A DNA stretch of 64,000 nt, taken from assembly GCF_003696365.1 (NCBI RefSeq), contig NZ_RFFM01000004.1:186001-250000 (forward strand), written 5' to 3'. A program made the translations under genes and the position numbers. Below, piece after piece: positions 37,560 through 47,274 of the stretch; the first letter of the stretch is position 1; each line of letters begins with the position of its first letter. Source of the stretch: Stutzerimonas zhaodongensis. Lineage in GTDB: Bacteria > Pseudomonadota > Gammaproteobacteria > Pseudomonadales > Pseudomonadaceae. The notes below the pieces were generated by a model. It had not been told where the DNA came from and ran no database searches. It was given only the letters and a program-made list of their open reading frames with translations.

Positions 37560-40500
37560 ATGGCCGATAAAACCCGCACCACTTCTACCCCTTCCCGACT
37601 GGTACGTGCCCGCCCACGGCCACTGGCACTCGAGCAGCGCTTCGTCTTCGACGGCGCTGGCGCGGGCGATGCAGTCGATGCCACGCCCGGCCAGCCAGTC
37701 GCCGAACCGGCAACCGAAGCAGGCAAGGCGTCAATTGAGGTAGAGGTGGCACGACCCGCAGCAGCCGAGCGTCAGCCGGCCACAGAGCAGCCTGGCCTGT
37801 TCCGGGTTAGCGGCAACCATCCGACGCTTGATGAAGCGGCGGCTACCGCTGCCGAGCAGATTCGCCAGTTCCTGGCCCAGGCCAGTGATGCGCAGCTTTT
37901 CGAGCTATTCAACGGCGGGCAAACCACGCCAAGCGAACAGTGGACGACCGAGCTCGCGCGGCTGCGCACGTCGATCGCGGACGGCACACTGGAGATCGGC
38001 ATATCGCTGCTCGATAACGCGCAGATCAAGGGCGCCTTGGCTGCCTATGCACCAGATGGCTCCGGCGGTGCGCCGGTCATTTTTCTCAACCAGGACTGGC
38101 TAGGCGTACTGGACGCGCAGCAGGTATCGCGCCTGCTGGTCGAGGAGTACGGGCATCATCTGGACCATCTGCTAAACCAGGGCGCCGACACCGCAGGTGA
38201 CGAAGGTCAGCGCTTCGCCGCCAAGGTCAGCGGCATCGATACTGCGACCCCAGGTTTCGCTGGCGACAACGACCACTCCACCCTGCAGATCGACGGCGAG
38301 TCGATCAGCGTCGAGTTTGCCACCCTGACGTTCAGCAACGCTTATCAGGTGAACGTGGGGACTACCCCCGCCGGCAAGGAATCGAACAGCCACGATTTCG
38401 TCTTCACGGACCTCGGCCAGGTAATCGTCAACGATGCCGCCAACAGCCGCTTCTTCAGCGGCAACGACGTTTCGGCCACCGCGGTGACTATCGGCTCGAC
38501 CACCTATTACGGCTGGATTAGCCGCCCAGTCAAAAGCGGCGGCGTGGTGCGCGGGTTCTATTTCTGGACCGACATGGACTTCACCTCGCTTGCCCTGGCC
38601 CAAGCCGATGGCAACCAGGACGGCGATAGCAATGTGGCGGACAACCGCGGCTTTCTGCTGGTGGTCGATCAGGCCTGGTTCAACAGCCTCGGCTGGAAGA
38701 ACCAGGCGGCGAACCTCAAGAACGTCGGTTCGTCGTCCGACCGGGTCGACTCAGCACTCAACACTTTGGTCGGCGCAGAAGTGGCACCGGTGGCCGTGGC
38801 TGATATAGCCAACGGTGAGCCAGGCACAACCGGTGGTGCCGCGGTCGAAGCGGGGACGGGCACGCCTGGTAGCGCAGCGGTAGGCAACGTACTTAGCAAC
38901 GACACCTCGGGCAACAGCAAGGTGGTCAAAGCAGTCGGTACCGGCGGTGCCGATCAGGCAGTCGCTGCCTCGACCACCTCACTCGCAGGTGGCACTGTGG
39001 TGGTCGGCCGCTTCGGCACCCTGACCCTGGGCGCCGATGGCAGCTACCGCTACGTGGTCAACGATGCCAATCCACAGGTCGACGCCCTGCGCAGTACCAG
39101 CGATACCTTGGTCGATACCTTCACCTACAGCATGGCCGATGCTTCGGGCAAGACTGCCACTACCACCCTCAGCGTGACCATCCGCGGCGCGAACGATGCC
39201 CCAGTGGCGAACAACGACTACAACACGGCGAAGGAGTCGATAGCCGGTTCGGGGCAGTACGGCGCTTCTGACACCAGCGGCAGCCAGGCGATTGGAAATG
39301 TACTGAGCAACGATACGGACGTGGATCGCTATGGGGAAACAAAGTCGGTAGTCGACCTGAACATCTCTGGTTCCGCAGTGGGCAGCACTGCAGCCACGCA
39401 GACCATCCTTTCCTTCGCAACCCTTCCCAGCAACGTCAGCGCAGGCTATTACGTTTTTAGCAATAACATTGCATTGAGGGACGCAAACGGAGTTCAAATT
39501 ACAGTCTCCAGCATCGATTCAGTGGCAAAAACCTTTACTTTGAGCGGCAAGGTAGCCACGCCATCGCTAGCGGAAAATCAATCCCAGGTGCTGGGCTTCG
39601 CAAACAACGCATCAGGTAGCGCCGCGTATAAGGAAGCCACTATCAGCTCCAGCACAACCTCCGCTGGCCCGACGGTGAGCATCGCCACCTTTCAGGGGAA
39701 CATCGCTGTAGGCATGACGGTGAATGGCACGGGACTGGCTACTGCCCCAACCGTCACCTCGATCAATTACAACGCCAGCGGAAACATCGTATCGGTCGTT
39801 CTCAGCCAGTCAGTCGCGATAACCAACCAAGCGCTCACCTTTGGCAGCAGCCAGAGCGCTGGCACTACCCTGGTGGGCCAATACGGCAGCCTCCTGCTCA
39901 ATGCCGATGGCAGCTATACCTACACGCCTATTGCCAATAACCCCGCGCTAAGTGCGGGCCAGTCGGCAGTCGAGCGGTTCCAGTACACAATGCGCGATGC
40001 CGGAGGCGCCACCAGTAGTGCCAGCCTCTACATCACCGTGCTTGGCTCCGGCACTAACGACCCGAACGCCGTGGCGGACACGGCCTTGGCTACCGAGCGC
40101 GGAGGGATCGCTGACAGCGCTTTGGGCGTCGATCCATCAGGCAACCTTCTCGGCAATGACGGCGCCAACGGCGGCACCAACCAGGTCGTCTCGGCGCGCG
40201 CCTCAAGCAGCAGCGCCAGCACCGCGGTGAGTAGTAACACCCAGATCATCGGCCTCTACGGAAAGCTGACGCTGAATGCTAACGGCCTCTACACCTATGA
40301 GGTGGATAACAGCAACCCGACTGTCCAAGCGCTGCGCGATGCCAACACAACCCTGACCGACACCTTCATCTACACCATCGAGAACGGGCTTAGCGCTAAT
40401 GGCGTGCGGCTGCAAGATTCCGCCACGCTGACCATCACAATCCGCGGCGCCAATGATGCGCCGGTAGCAACCGACACCAGCGCCACGGCAATCGAAGCCG

Positions 40501-43500
40501 GCGGCGTTAACAACGCCCTTGCCGGCTTCAACCCCAGCGGCAATGTGCTGGCTGCTGTCAGCGACCTCGACGACGCCCAGAGTGAGTTACGCGTGACCGC
40601 CGTGCGCCTTGGCGGCGTAGAGGGCGCCGGTAGCACTGGCGTTGTGGGGTCGTCACTGACTGGCCTCTATGGCTCGTTGACACTCACCGCCAACGGTCAC
40701 TGGACGTATGTCGTCGACAACAGCAATCCAGCAGTCCAGGCCTTGAACCCAGGCGACACACTGCTTGAGCGCTTCAACTACACCGTCACCGACCGCAACG
40801 GCACCGGTCTGTCCGACATCGCCGTACTGTCCATCACCATCAAGGGCGCGGCCGACACGGTCGCGGTCAACAGCGTATTCGTCAACGAAGCCTCGCCCTA
40901 TGCTGTGTTCACCGTCAGTGGCAGCGCCGGGGTAGCCGTTACTCTGGCATTGAGCGACTCGGGCCTGCCGACCAGTGACACTCTCGCCACCCTAACGGGC
41001 GCTAACGCCGATATCAGCGGTGCAATGGAGTACTTCAACGGCGCCGCTTGGGTGAGCTACACCCCCGGCGCCTCGGTGCTCATTCCCAGCGGCGACAAGT
41101 TATTGGTCCGCGTGGCCGTCAACCAGGACAATGTCCACGAAGGCAACGAATCATTCACCCTGATCGCCACTACTGGCGGCGGCGATAACGTAATTGGCAT
41201 CGGCACCATCAACGATGAAGGCGAAGGCGACGTCTACCTGGGCGGTAATACCAGCGGCACGCCGGACGCGCCCGGCAGCGGCGGCTATCCGAGCCTGGAC
41301 GACGACCGCCCGACGCTCAGTGTCGCCAACGTCTCGATTACCGAAGGAAGCTATGCCGAGTTCATCGTCAGCGTCGACAAGGCGGCGACAACAGCGATCA
41401 GCTTCAGCCCGGTGCTGGCCAGTGGCACGGCAAGTGTGGGCGTCGATACAGGGACGACCGAGCAGCTGGAGCGCTTCGACGGGAATGGCTGGGTGGTGGT
41501 CACCGGGCCGGTCAGCATCGCCCCCGGCGAGTTGTCAGTACGCCTGCGCGTTGCCACGTTGGATGACAGTTTCGTCGAGCAAACCGAGACCTTCAGCCTG
41601 CTTACCGGCTCGGTATCCGGCACGGTAACCAATCTGGCCGGCGCCGAGGGGATTGCGACCATCCTCGACAATGACATTGCGGCACCCAGCAACCGGGCGC
41701 CGGTAGCCGCCGACGACAGCCTGACCGCCACCGAGGACACACCCGCTACCTACACTGCCGTACAACTGCTCGGCAACGACAGCGACCCCGATCACGACTC
41801 GTTGAGCATCGCCTCGGTCACCAGTGGCATTGGCGGCAGCGTGGTTCTGAATCAGGACGGCAGTCTGACCTTCACTCCCGATGCCAATTTCAATGGTGTG
41901 GCCACCTTCACTTACACCGTGACAGACGGCAATCTGGTATCGAACACCGCGACGGTGAGCATTACCGTCGCGGCGGTCAATGATCCTGCCGTCATCGGCG
42001 GGGTCGACACCGGTTCGGTGACCGAAGACTTCAACGTCACCCAGGGCAATCTGACCTACAGCGGTACGCTGACCGTTGCCGACCCGGATGCCGGTGAAGC
42101 CGGCTTCCAGCCCACCGTCACCGCACCGGCCGGAACACTGGGCACCCTGACCATCACCACCACCGGCACCTGGACCTACAGCGTGCCGAACAGCGCGGTG
42201 CAGTACCTGAAATCCGGTGAAACCAAGGTCGAGACCTTTACCGTCAGCACCGTGGACGGCACCCAGCAGACCGTCAGCGTGACCATCCACGGCGTAAGCG
42301 ACATAGCCGTTATCGGCGGCAACGCGGCGGGCGCAATGACCGAGGACCTCAACGTCAACGGACAGGGCAACCTCACCACCAACGGCGCACTCACCGTCAG
42401 CGACCCGGATGCCGGTGAAGCGGGCTTCCAGCCCACCGTCACCGCACCAGCCGGAACACTGGGCACCCTGACCATCGCCCCCAACGGCACCTGGACCTAC
42501 AGCGTGCCCAACAGTGCGGTGCAGTACCTGAAATCCGGGGAAACCAAGGTCGAGACCTTTACCGTCAGCACCGTGGACGGCACCCAGCAAACCGTCACCG
42601 TGACCATTAGCGGCGTAAACGACGCAGCTGTATTCGCGCCAACCGGGCAGCAGGGCTATGTTCAAGAGGACACGCTGCTTACCTCGGAGGGCCAACTCAG
42701 CGTGACCGATGCCGATCTGGATGAGGCTGTGTTCGTGGCCCAATCATCCACCAGAGGACACTATGGCGACTTCAGCGTCGACGTGGGTGGAAGCTGGCGC
42801 TATGTATTGGATAACGCCAACCCGGTTGTCCAAGAGTTGGCAACGGCCGATAGTCGCAACGATACATTCACCGTAACAACTCGTGACGGTAGCACTACGG
42901 CAGTAATCATCACCGTGCGTGGTTTAGACGAGCCCCTTTTGACGACACCGCCGCTGCCGCTGCCGCAGCCAGTACCTGCACCTATGCCAGAACCACAACC
43001 AGCACCGCAACCACAGCCGGCACCGCCGCAGCCAGCACCCCGACCAGAACCCGTGCCAGAGCCCGTACCGCCCGCCCCACAGCCGCAGCTCGTGCCACCG
43101 GCCGCGGTCACGCCACCGCAACCTGATGCTCCATTGCCTGTTCCGCCCCCTCTGGCTCCGGAGTCAGTCGCTCCACCTGCTCCGCCGGTGCCGTTCGATA
43201 CAACGGTAGCACCAGCCAATACGCTAGCCGCACCGGCCGCGGTCGCGGCACCACTTATTGCCGCTCTGCAGAGCCGCGACCTGGACCTGGCAATGAACAG
43301 CCGATCCAGTTTCTCTGATGTGTATACCCAACGGGCTGGCTTCCGGATTTTGGTGATCGAAGCGCCGCAGCCACGCCTAAGCCAATATCACGGCGTAGCA
43401 GATCAATACGCCGACGCTGGTATCCAAACCAGCTTCTCGGTGCCATACGACGCATTTGCTCACACAGATCCGAACGAGCGCATCCTGCTGAGCGCTACCC

Positions 43501-43856
43501 AGGCCAATGGCCAACCCCTGCCTGCTTGGGTGCGCTTCGATCCGCAAAGCGGCAAGTTCGAGCTCAAATCACCGGCAAACTACCGCGGGGAAATAACCAT
43601 CAAGGTCGTGGCACGCGACAGTCAGGGCCGCGAAGCCAGCTCGCTGTTCCGCTTCAACGTGGGGGACCGCAAGACCAGCGACGCCAGCGACGCCAGCGAC
43701 GCCAGCGGCAGAACCACGTTGTCCGATCAACTTCGTCAGGCGGTCGGCCAGCGCCCGGTCAAAGCGCTCGAACGGGCAATGTCCAGCACCGGATCAGAAC
43801 ACGCCCAGACCGAACGCGGCTCGCGCGACGTTCGGCCGGGTAACAAGGCAGGTTGA
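37560..43856 (+). CDS. Giant repetitive surface protein (VCBS / cadherin-like / Calx-beta adhesin)
   Basis: 2098 aa from ATG 37560, with GAGG before it. Order: LEQRFVFDGAG motif (24-34); a zincin-like domain with EEYGHHLD (195-202), where Glu replaces the first zinc His; VCBS/cadherin-like units (~430-1100), one carrying a ~165-residue insertion; Calx-beta repeats (~1105-1370); a cadherin-type repeat (~1377-1475); further VCBS units (~1475-1790), two almost identical; a Pro/Glu/Gln-rich spacer (~1794-1880); and a C-terminal Ig-like domain (~1945-2040). There is no signal peptide, no RTX nonapeptide and no C-terminal anchor. It is flanked by its probable export genes. A role in adhesion or biofilm is inferred from repeats. 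Confidence 0.85.
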   Translation: MADKTRTTSTPSRLVRARPRPLALEQRFVFDGAGAGDAVDATPGQPVAEPATEAGKASIEVEVARPAAAERQPATEQPGLFRVSGNHPTLDEAAATAAEQIRQFLAQASDAQLFELFNGGQTTPSEQWTTELARLRTSIADGTLEIGISLLDNAQIKGALAAYAPDGSGGAPVIFLNQDWLGVLDAQQVSRLLVEEYGHHLDHLLNQGADTAGDEGQRFAAKVSGIDTATPGFAGDNDHSTLQIDGESISVEFATLTFSNAYQVNVGTTPAGKESNSHDFVFTDLGQVIVNDAANSRFFSGNDVSATAVTIGSTTYYGWISRPVKSGGVVRGFYFWTDMDFTSLALAQADGNQDGDSNVADNRGFLLVVDQAWFNSLGWKNQAANLKNVGSSSDRVDSALNTLVGAEVAPVAVADIANGEPGTTGGAAVEAGTGTPGSAAVGNVLSNDTSGNSKVVKAVGTGGADQAVAASTTSLAGGTVVVGRFGTLTLGADGSYRYVVNDANPQVDALRSTSDTLVDTFTYSMADASGKTATTTLSVTIRGANDAPVANNDYNTAKESIAGSGQYGASDTSGSQAIGNVLSNDTDVDRYGETKSVVDLNISGSAVGSTAATQTILSFATLPSNVSAGYYVFSNNIALRDANGVQITVSSIDSVAKTFTLSGKVATPSLAENQSQVLGFANNASGSAAYKEATISSSTTSAGPTVSIATFQGNIAVGMTVNGTGLATAPTVTSINYNASGNIVSVVLSQSVAITNQALTFGSSQSAGTTLVGQYGSLLLNADGSYTYTPIANNPALSAGQSAVERFQYTMRDAGGATSSASLYITVLGSGTNDPNAVADTALATERGGIADSALGVDPSGNLLGNDGANGGTNQVVSARASSSSASTAVSSNTQIIGLYGKLTLNANGLYTYEVDNSNPTVQALRDANTTLTDTFIYTIENGLSANGVRLQDSATLTITIRGANDAPVATDTSATAIEAGGVNNALAGFNPSGNVLAAVSDLDDAQSELRVTAVRLGGVEGAGSTGVVGSSLTGLYGSLTLTANGHWTYVVDNSNPAVQALNPGDTLLERFNYTVTDRNGTGLSDIAVLSITIKGAADTVAVNSVFVNEASPYAVFTVSGSAGVAVTLALSDSGLPTSDTLATLTGANADISGAMEYFNGAAWVSYTPGASVLIPSGDKLLVRVAVNQDNVHEGNESFTLIATTGGGDNVIGIGTINDEGEGDVYLGGNTSGTPDAPGSGGYPSLDDDRPTLSVANVSITEGSYAEFIVSVDKAATTAISFSPVLASGTASVGVDTGTTEQLERFDGNGWVVVTGPVSIAPGELSVRLRVATLDDSFVEQTETFSLLTGSVSGTVTNLAGAEGIATILDNDIAAPSNRAPVAADDSLTATEDTPATYTAVQLLGNDSDPDHDSLSIASVTSGIGGSVVLNQDGSLTFTPDANFNGVATFTYTVTDGNLVSNTATVSITVAAVNDPAVIGGVDTGSVTEDFNVTQGNLTYSGTLTVADPDAGEAGFQPTVTAPAGTLGTLTITTTGTWTYSVPNSAVQYLKSGETKVETFTVSTVDGTQQTVSVTIHGVSDIAVIGGNAAGAMTEDLNVNGQGNLTTNGALTVSDPDAGEAGFQPTVTAPAGTLGTLTIAPNGTWTYSVPNSAVQYLKSGETKVETFTVSTVDGTQQTVTVTISGVNDAAVFAPTGQQGYVQEDTLLTSEGQLSVTDADLDEAVFVAQSSTRGHYGDFSVDVGGSWRYVLDNANPVVQELATADSRNDTFTVTTRDGSTTAVIITVRGLDEPLLTTPPLPLPQPVPAPMPEPQPAPQPQPAPPQPAPRPEPVPEPVPPAPQPQLVPPAAVTPPQPDAPLPVPPPLAPESVAPPAPPVPFDTTVAPANTLAAPAAVAAPLIAALQSRDLDLAMNSRSSFSDVYTQRAGFRILVIEAPQPRLSQYHGVADQYADAGIQTSFSVPYDAFAHTDPNERILLSATQANGQPLPAWVRFDPQSGKFELKSPANYRGEITIKVVARDSQGREASSLFRFNVGDRKTSDASDASDASGRTTLSDQLRQAVGQRPVKALERAMSSTGSEHAQTERGSRDVRPGNKAG
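42081..42611 (+). repeat. Two near-identical VCBS units in the surface-protein gene
   Basis: About 210 bases beginning GACCCGGATGCCGGTGAAGC at 42081 recur at 42402 with only a few mismatches (period 321 bases, 107 codons). The near identity at DNA level points to recent duplication or gene conversion and makes the region prone to length change and misassembly. Confidence 0.85.
43680..43706 (+). repeat. Three 9-bp tandem repeats near the 3' end of the surface-protein gene
   Basis: GACGCCAGC is repeated three times and encodes Asp-Ala-Ser units after the C-terminal Ig-like domain. Slippage would change length without breaking the frame. Confidence 0.8.
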
Positions 43857-43858
43857 GC

Positions 43859-45160
43859 ATGGATCGTTCGCCCCTGGCGGGCCTACTGGAGCTTGGCCGC
43901 CAGGCTCGGCAAGCAGAGTCACTGGCCGAGCTGCAGTTCCTGCTAGTCAATGACAGCCACACGCTGCTGCCCTACCGACAAGCAGCACTCTGGCTCGCGG
44001 GCGGCGTACGAGCCCTATCCGGCGTGGTGCAGATCGAAGCCAACGTACCCTATGTGCTGTGGCTAGATGCACTTTGCCGGCATCTGGCGCAGACGCCGGA
44101 GGCGCGGATAATAGCCCACAACACCCTCCCCGAAGCGCTCGCAAGCGACTGGAACGAGTGGCTGCCAGATCAAGCGATATGGGTGCCGCTCGGCGATGAC
44201 GGCGGCGTACTGTTTGCCCGCGACCTGCCCTGGCGCGAGAGCGAAGTCGCGTTGGTGGGCGAATGGGCTGGCATCTGGCATCACGCCTGGCAAGCGCATC
44301 AGTCGCCGAAACGCTGGAGGGGCCTGAGCCGCCGCACAAAGCCGAACACCACGCCCTCGCGCCATCGCTGGTATTGGGCGCTGGCCATAGGCTTGCTCGT
44401 GCTGATCCCGGTGCGGCTGACGGTGCTTGCGCCCGGCGAACTGGTGCCGGCCAATCCGGCGCTGATCCGCGCTCCGCTGGAGGGCGTTATCGACACCTTT
44501 CATGTACAGCCAAACGAAACAGTGCGTCAGGGCCAGCCGTTGTTCGGCTTTGACGAAGCGCTGATCCAGAACCGCCTCGAGGTGGCGCAACAGGCACTTG
44601 CCACTGCTGAAGCCGAATACCGGCAGACGGCCCAGCAGGCGTTAGCCGACCCACGCGCCAAAGCACAATTGGCCGTGCTCACAGGACGCATCGAGGAGAA
44701 ACGCACCGAAGTAGCCTTCGGCACCGATCAGTTGAGCCGCGCCCGAGTGCTCGCGCCACGGGACGGCATCGCGCTGTTCGACGACCCATCCGAATGGATA
44801 GGACGTCCGGTGGCAATCGGCGAACGCATCATGCGCATCGCAACACCGCAGGATGTAGAGGTCGAAGCCTGGGTGCCCCTGGCCGATGCCATCCCGCTGG
44901 CCGAAGGCAGCCGGGTCGCATTGCATCTAAACGCCAGCCCATTGGCCCCGGCCAGTGCGACGCTGCGCTACTTCGCCCACGATGCGGTGGAGCGATCTGA
45001 CGGCGGCTATGCCTACCGTGTGCGTGCACGATTGGACGCACCGACCGAGCACCGTGTCGGCCTCAAAGGCACCGCCCGTTTCAGTGGCGGCTGGGTGCCG
45101 CTGGGGTATTGGGCCCTGCGCCGGCCACTCGCCAGTTTGCGCGCTATGATCGGCTGGTGA
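43859..45160 (+). CDS. Inner-membrane HlyD-type adaptor with N-terminal GAF-like domain
   Basis: 433 aa from ATG 43859, two bases after the surface-protein stop. Residues ~1-150 look like a cytoplasmic GAF-like domain ([39 protein letters not shown]). One membrane helix follows at ~171-191, then a periplasmic HlyD part with [20 protein letters not shown] and [16 protein letters not shown], a short coiled coil (~240-285) and a barrel. The GAF-like call rests on pattern only. It should sit in the inner membrane and face the TolC-type channel; the cytoplasmic domain may sense a ligand or recruit substrate. Confidence 0.8.
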   Translation: MDRSPLAGLLELGRQARQAESLAELQFLLVNDSHTLLPYRQAALWLAGGVRALSGVVQIEANVPYVLWLDALCRHLAQTPEARIIAHNTLPEALASDWNEWLPDQAIWVPLGDDGGVLFARDLPWRESEVALVGEWAGIWHHAWQAHQSPKRWRGLSRRTKPNTTPSRHRWYWALAIGLLVLIPVRLTVLAPGELVPANPALIRAPLEGVIDTFHVQPNETVRQGQPLFGFDEALIQNRLEVAQQALATAEAEYRQTAQQALADPRAKAQLAVLTGRIEEKRTEVAFGTDQLSRARVLAPRDGIALFDDPSEWIGRPVAIGERIMRIATPQDVEVEAWVPLADAIPLAEGSRVALHLNASPLAPASATLRYFAHDAVERSDGGYAYRVRARLDAPTEHRVGLKGTARFSGGWVPLGYWALRRPLASLRAMIGW

Positions 45161-47262
45161 AGATGACTTGGCCTTTGCTACGAGAGGAGCTGGCGTTGCT
45201 GCCCGGCCCGAAGCTGGCTGACGGCCAGCCGAGCTGGACGCTGCATGACCCTACTCGCAATCGTTTCTTCAGCATCGACTGGTTGACGTTCGAAGTACTG
45301 CGCCGTTGGTCGATAGCCGACGCTGAGGCCATTGCCGAGAGCGTCAGCCAGAACTCGACCCTGAGTCTTAACACCGACGATGTCGAACAGGTATCGCGCT
45401 TTTTAGGCGAGAACCAACTGCTGCAGACACGACCCGGCACTGCCCGCCAGCAGGCCGAGCGCCTGAGCAAGGTCCGCGGCAGCCGCTTCAAATGGCTGCT
45501 GCATCACTACCTGTTCTTCCGAGTGCCGCTGGTGCGCCCGGATGCCTGGCTCGGCCGTTGGCAGAGTTTGGCGACCCTTTTTAGCAGCCGCAGCTTCGCC
45601 TTTCTGACGCTGGCGGCACTGCTGCTCGGGCTGACTCAGGTGGCCCGGCACTGGGAGAACTTCACCGCATCGCTGGTGAATACCTTCACCTGGAGCGGCC
45701 TGGCCGCCTACGGTTTGGCACTGATCGTGGTCAAGCTGCTACATGAGCTGGGCCACGCCTTTACCGCCAAGCGCTACGGTTGCAGGGTCCCGACGATGGG
45801 CGTGGCTTTTCTCGTGCTTTGGCCGATGGCCTATACGGACACCAACGAGACCTGGCGCCTCACCAGTCGCTGGCAGCGCCTGCGTATTGCTGCCGCCGGC
45901 ATCGTCACCGAGCTCGGTGTGGCGGCATGGGCAACGCTGGCATGGGGGCTGCTGCCCGACGGCGAGCTACGCTCCGCCGCATTCGTGCTGGCAACCACCA
46001 GCTGGATAGCCACGCTGGCGATCAACGCCAGTCCTTTCATGCGCTTCGACGGTTACTTCATTCTCTCCGATTGGTTGGACATGCCGAACCTGCACGAACG
46101 CAGCTTCGCCCTGGCCCGCTGGAAGCTGCGCGAATGGTTGTTCGACCTTGGCGAGGAGCGCCCCGAACGCTTTTCACCTGGAAAGGAACGGGCACTGATC
46201 ATCTTTGCCTGGATCACCTGGGCATATCGCCTCGTGGTGTTTCTCGGCATTGCCGTACTGGTCTATCACTTTGCGATCAAGGCCGTCGGCATCCTGCTGT
46301 TCGTAGTCGAAATTGCCTGGTTCATCCTGATGCCCATTCGCCAAGAGTTACGTGCCTGGCAGCAACGCTGGCCAGCGATTCGCCGCCGCCGGCGCAGCCT
46401 GTTGAGCCTCCTGTCGCTGATCACACTGATCGGTTTGGCAGTGCTACCTTGGCCAGGCCGGATCAGCGCCAGCGGCATGCTGACTCCGGTAGCGGTTTGG
46501 CCCGTGCATGCGCCAGGCCCTGCCCAATTGGAGGCCATGCCTCATGCGGAAGGCGCGATCGTCGAGGCCGGCGAACCGATAGCCCGGATGGTCTCACCTG
46601 CCCTACTTGCACGTCGCCAAACAACAGCGGCACAAATCGAGCGATTGCGCTGGCTCGCGGCGTCGGCCGGCTTTGGCAGCGACTCGCGAAACCGCCTGCA
46701 AAGTACGCAGGAAGAGCTGGCAACGGCCGAGGCCGAGCTTGCCGGCCTGGACCGTGAGCTGGCCCGCTACGAGCCCCGCGCGCCTTTCACCGGCCGCCTC
46801 TATGATGTCGATCCGGACCTCCACCCGGGCCAATGGCTCACTGACAAGGAGCGCCTGGCCCTGTTGGTCGGCGACAAAGGCTATCGGGTTGAAACCTATC
46901 TCGATGAAGAAGCGATCAAACGCATCCAGCCGGGGAACACGGCGCGATTCGTCAGTGATGGCGGTGAAGGCGCGGTACTACGCCTGCAGGTCAGCCACGT
47001 TGACATCGATACCACCCGAGTCCTCGACGACGGGCGCCTTGCAGCCCAGAGTGGCGGCCATGTATTGGTTCGTGAGAGACGTGGCCAGCTTATACCCGAG
47101 CAAGGGCTGTATCGGGTGACGCTGGCGGTGGAATCACCGATCGGTGCGCTGGCCGGCCAATCCTGGCGCGGCACCCTGGTGATTCATGGAGAGGCGGAGT
47201 CGCTGGCCGGGCGTTACCTTCGCAACGCCCTTAGTGTGCTTTTGCGCGAAGCGGGCTTCTGA
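45157..47262 (+). CDS. PqqD-like / M50 zinc protease / HlyD fusion membrane protein
   Basis: 701 aa from GTG 45157, overlapping the previous stop (GTGA); ATG 45163 is possible. Residues ~1-95 resemble PqqD-type peptide-binding domains ([20 protein letters not shown] ... [11 protein letters not shown]). A polytopic M50 site-2-protease-like core has HELGH (196-200) and the second motif [10 protein letters not shown] (290-299), so the zinc site is complete. The C-terminal ~260 residues after a further membrane helix form a HlyD lipoyl/coiled-coil/barrel unit. A protease-adaptor fusion beside a TolC-like protein and a signal-less giant substrate suggests cleavage coupled to export, with no ABC ATPase. 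The last gene of the operon; 12 bases separate it from the convergent M23 gene. Confidence 0.85.
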   Translation: MKMTWPLLREELALLPGPKLADGQPSWTLHDPTRNRFFSIDWLTFEVLRRWSIADAEAIAESVSQNSTLSLNTDDVEQVSRFLGENQLLQTRPGTARQQAERLSKVRGSRFKWLLHHYLFFRVPLVRPDAWLGRWQSLATLFSSRSFAFLTLAALLLGLTQVARHWENFTASLVNTFTWSGLAAYGLALIVVKLLHELGHAFTAKRYGCRVPTMGVAFLVLWPMAYTDTNETWRLTSRWQRLRIAAAGIVTELGVAAWATLAWGLLPDGELRSAAFVLATTSWIATLAINASPFMRFDGYFILSDWLDMPNLHERSFALARWKLREWLFDLGEERPERFSPGKERALIIFAWITWAYRLVVFLGIAVLVYHFAIKAVGILLFVVEIAWFILMPIRQELRAWQQRWPAIRRRRRSLLSLLSLITLIGLAVLPWPGRISASGMLTPVAVWPVHAPGPAQLEAMPHAEGAIVEAGEPIARMVSPALLARRQTTAAQIERLRWLAASAGFGSDSRNRLQSTQEELATAEAELAGLDRELARYEPRAPFTGRLYDVDPDLHPGQWLTDKERLALLVGDKGYRVETYLDEEAIKRIQPGNTARFVSDGGEGAVLRLQVSHVDIDTTRVLDDGRLAAQSGGHVLVRERRGQLIPEQGLYRVTLAVESPIGALAGQSWRGTLVIHGEAESLAGRYLRNALSVLLREAGF

Positions 47263-47274
47263 TTTAGGCCGGTC

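Noticed and set aside
42081..42611. Repeats considered as a CRISPR-like array
   Set aside because: Units are long, in frame and encode VCBS domains; there are no short repeats with unique spacers.
41535..42743. 402-codon minus-strand frame inside the surface-protein gene
   Set aside because: Repetitive and His/Gly-rich by composition, antisense to clear VCBS and cadherin repeats.
43120..43250. Palindrome-like CCGGCCGCGG stretches in the proline-rich coding region
   Set aside because: They are explained by Ala/Pro codons (GCG, CCG) in a low-complexity coding segment.
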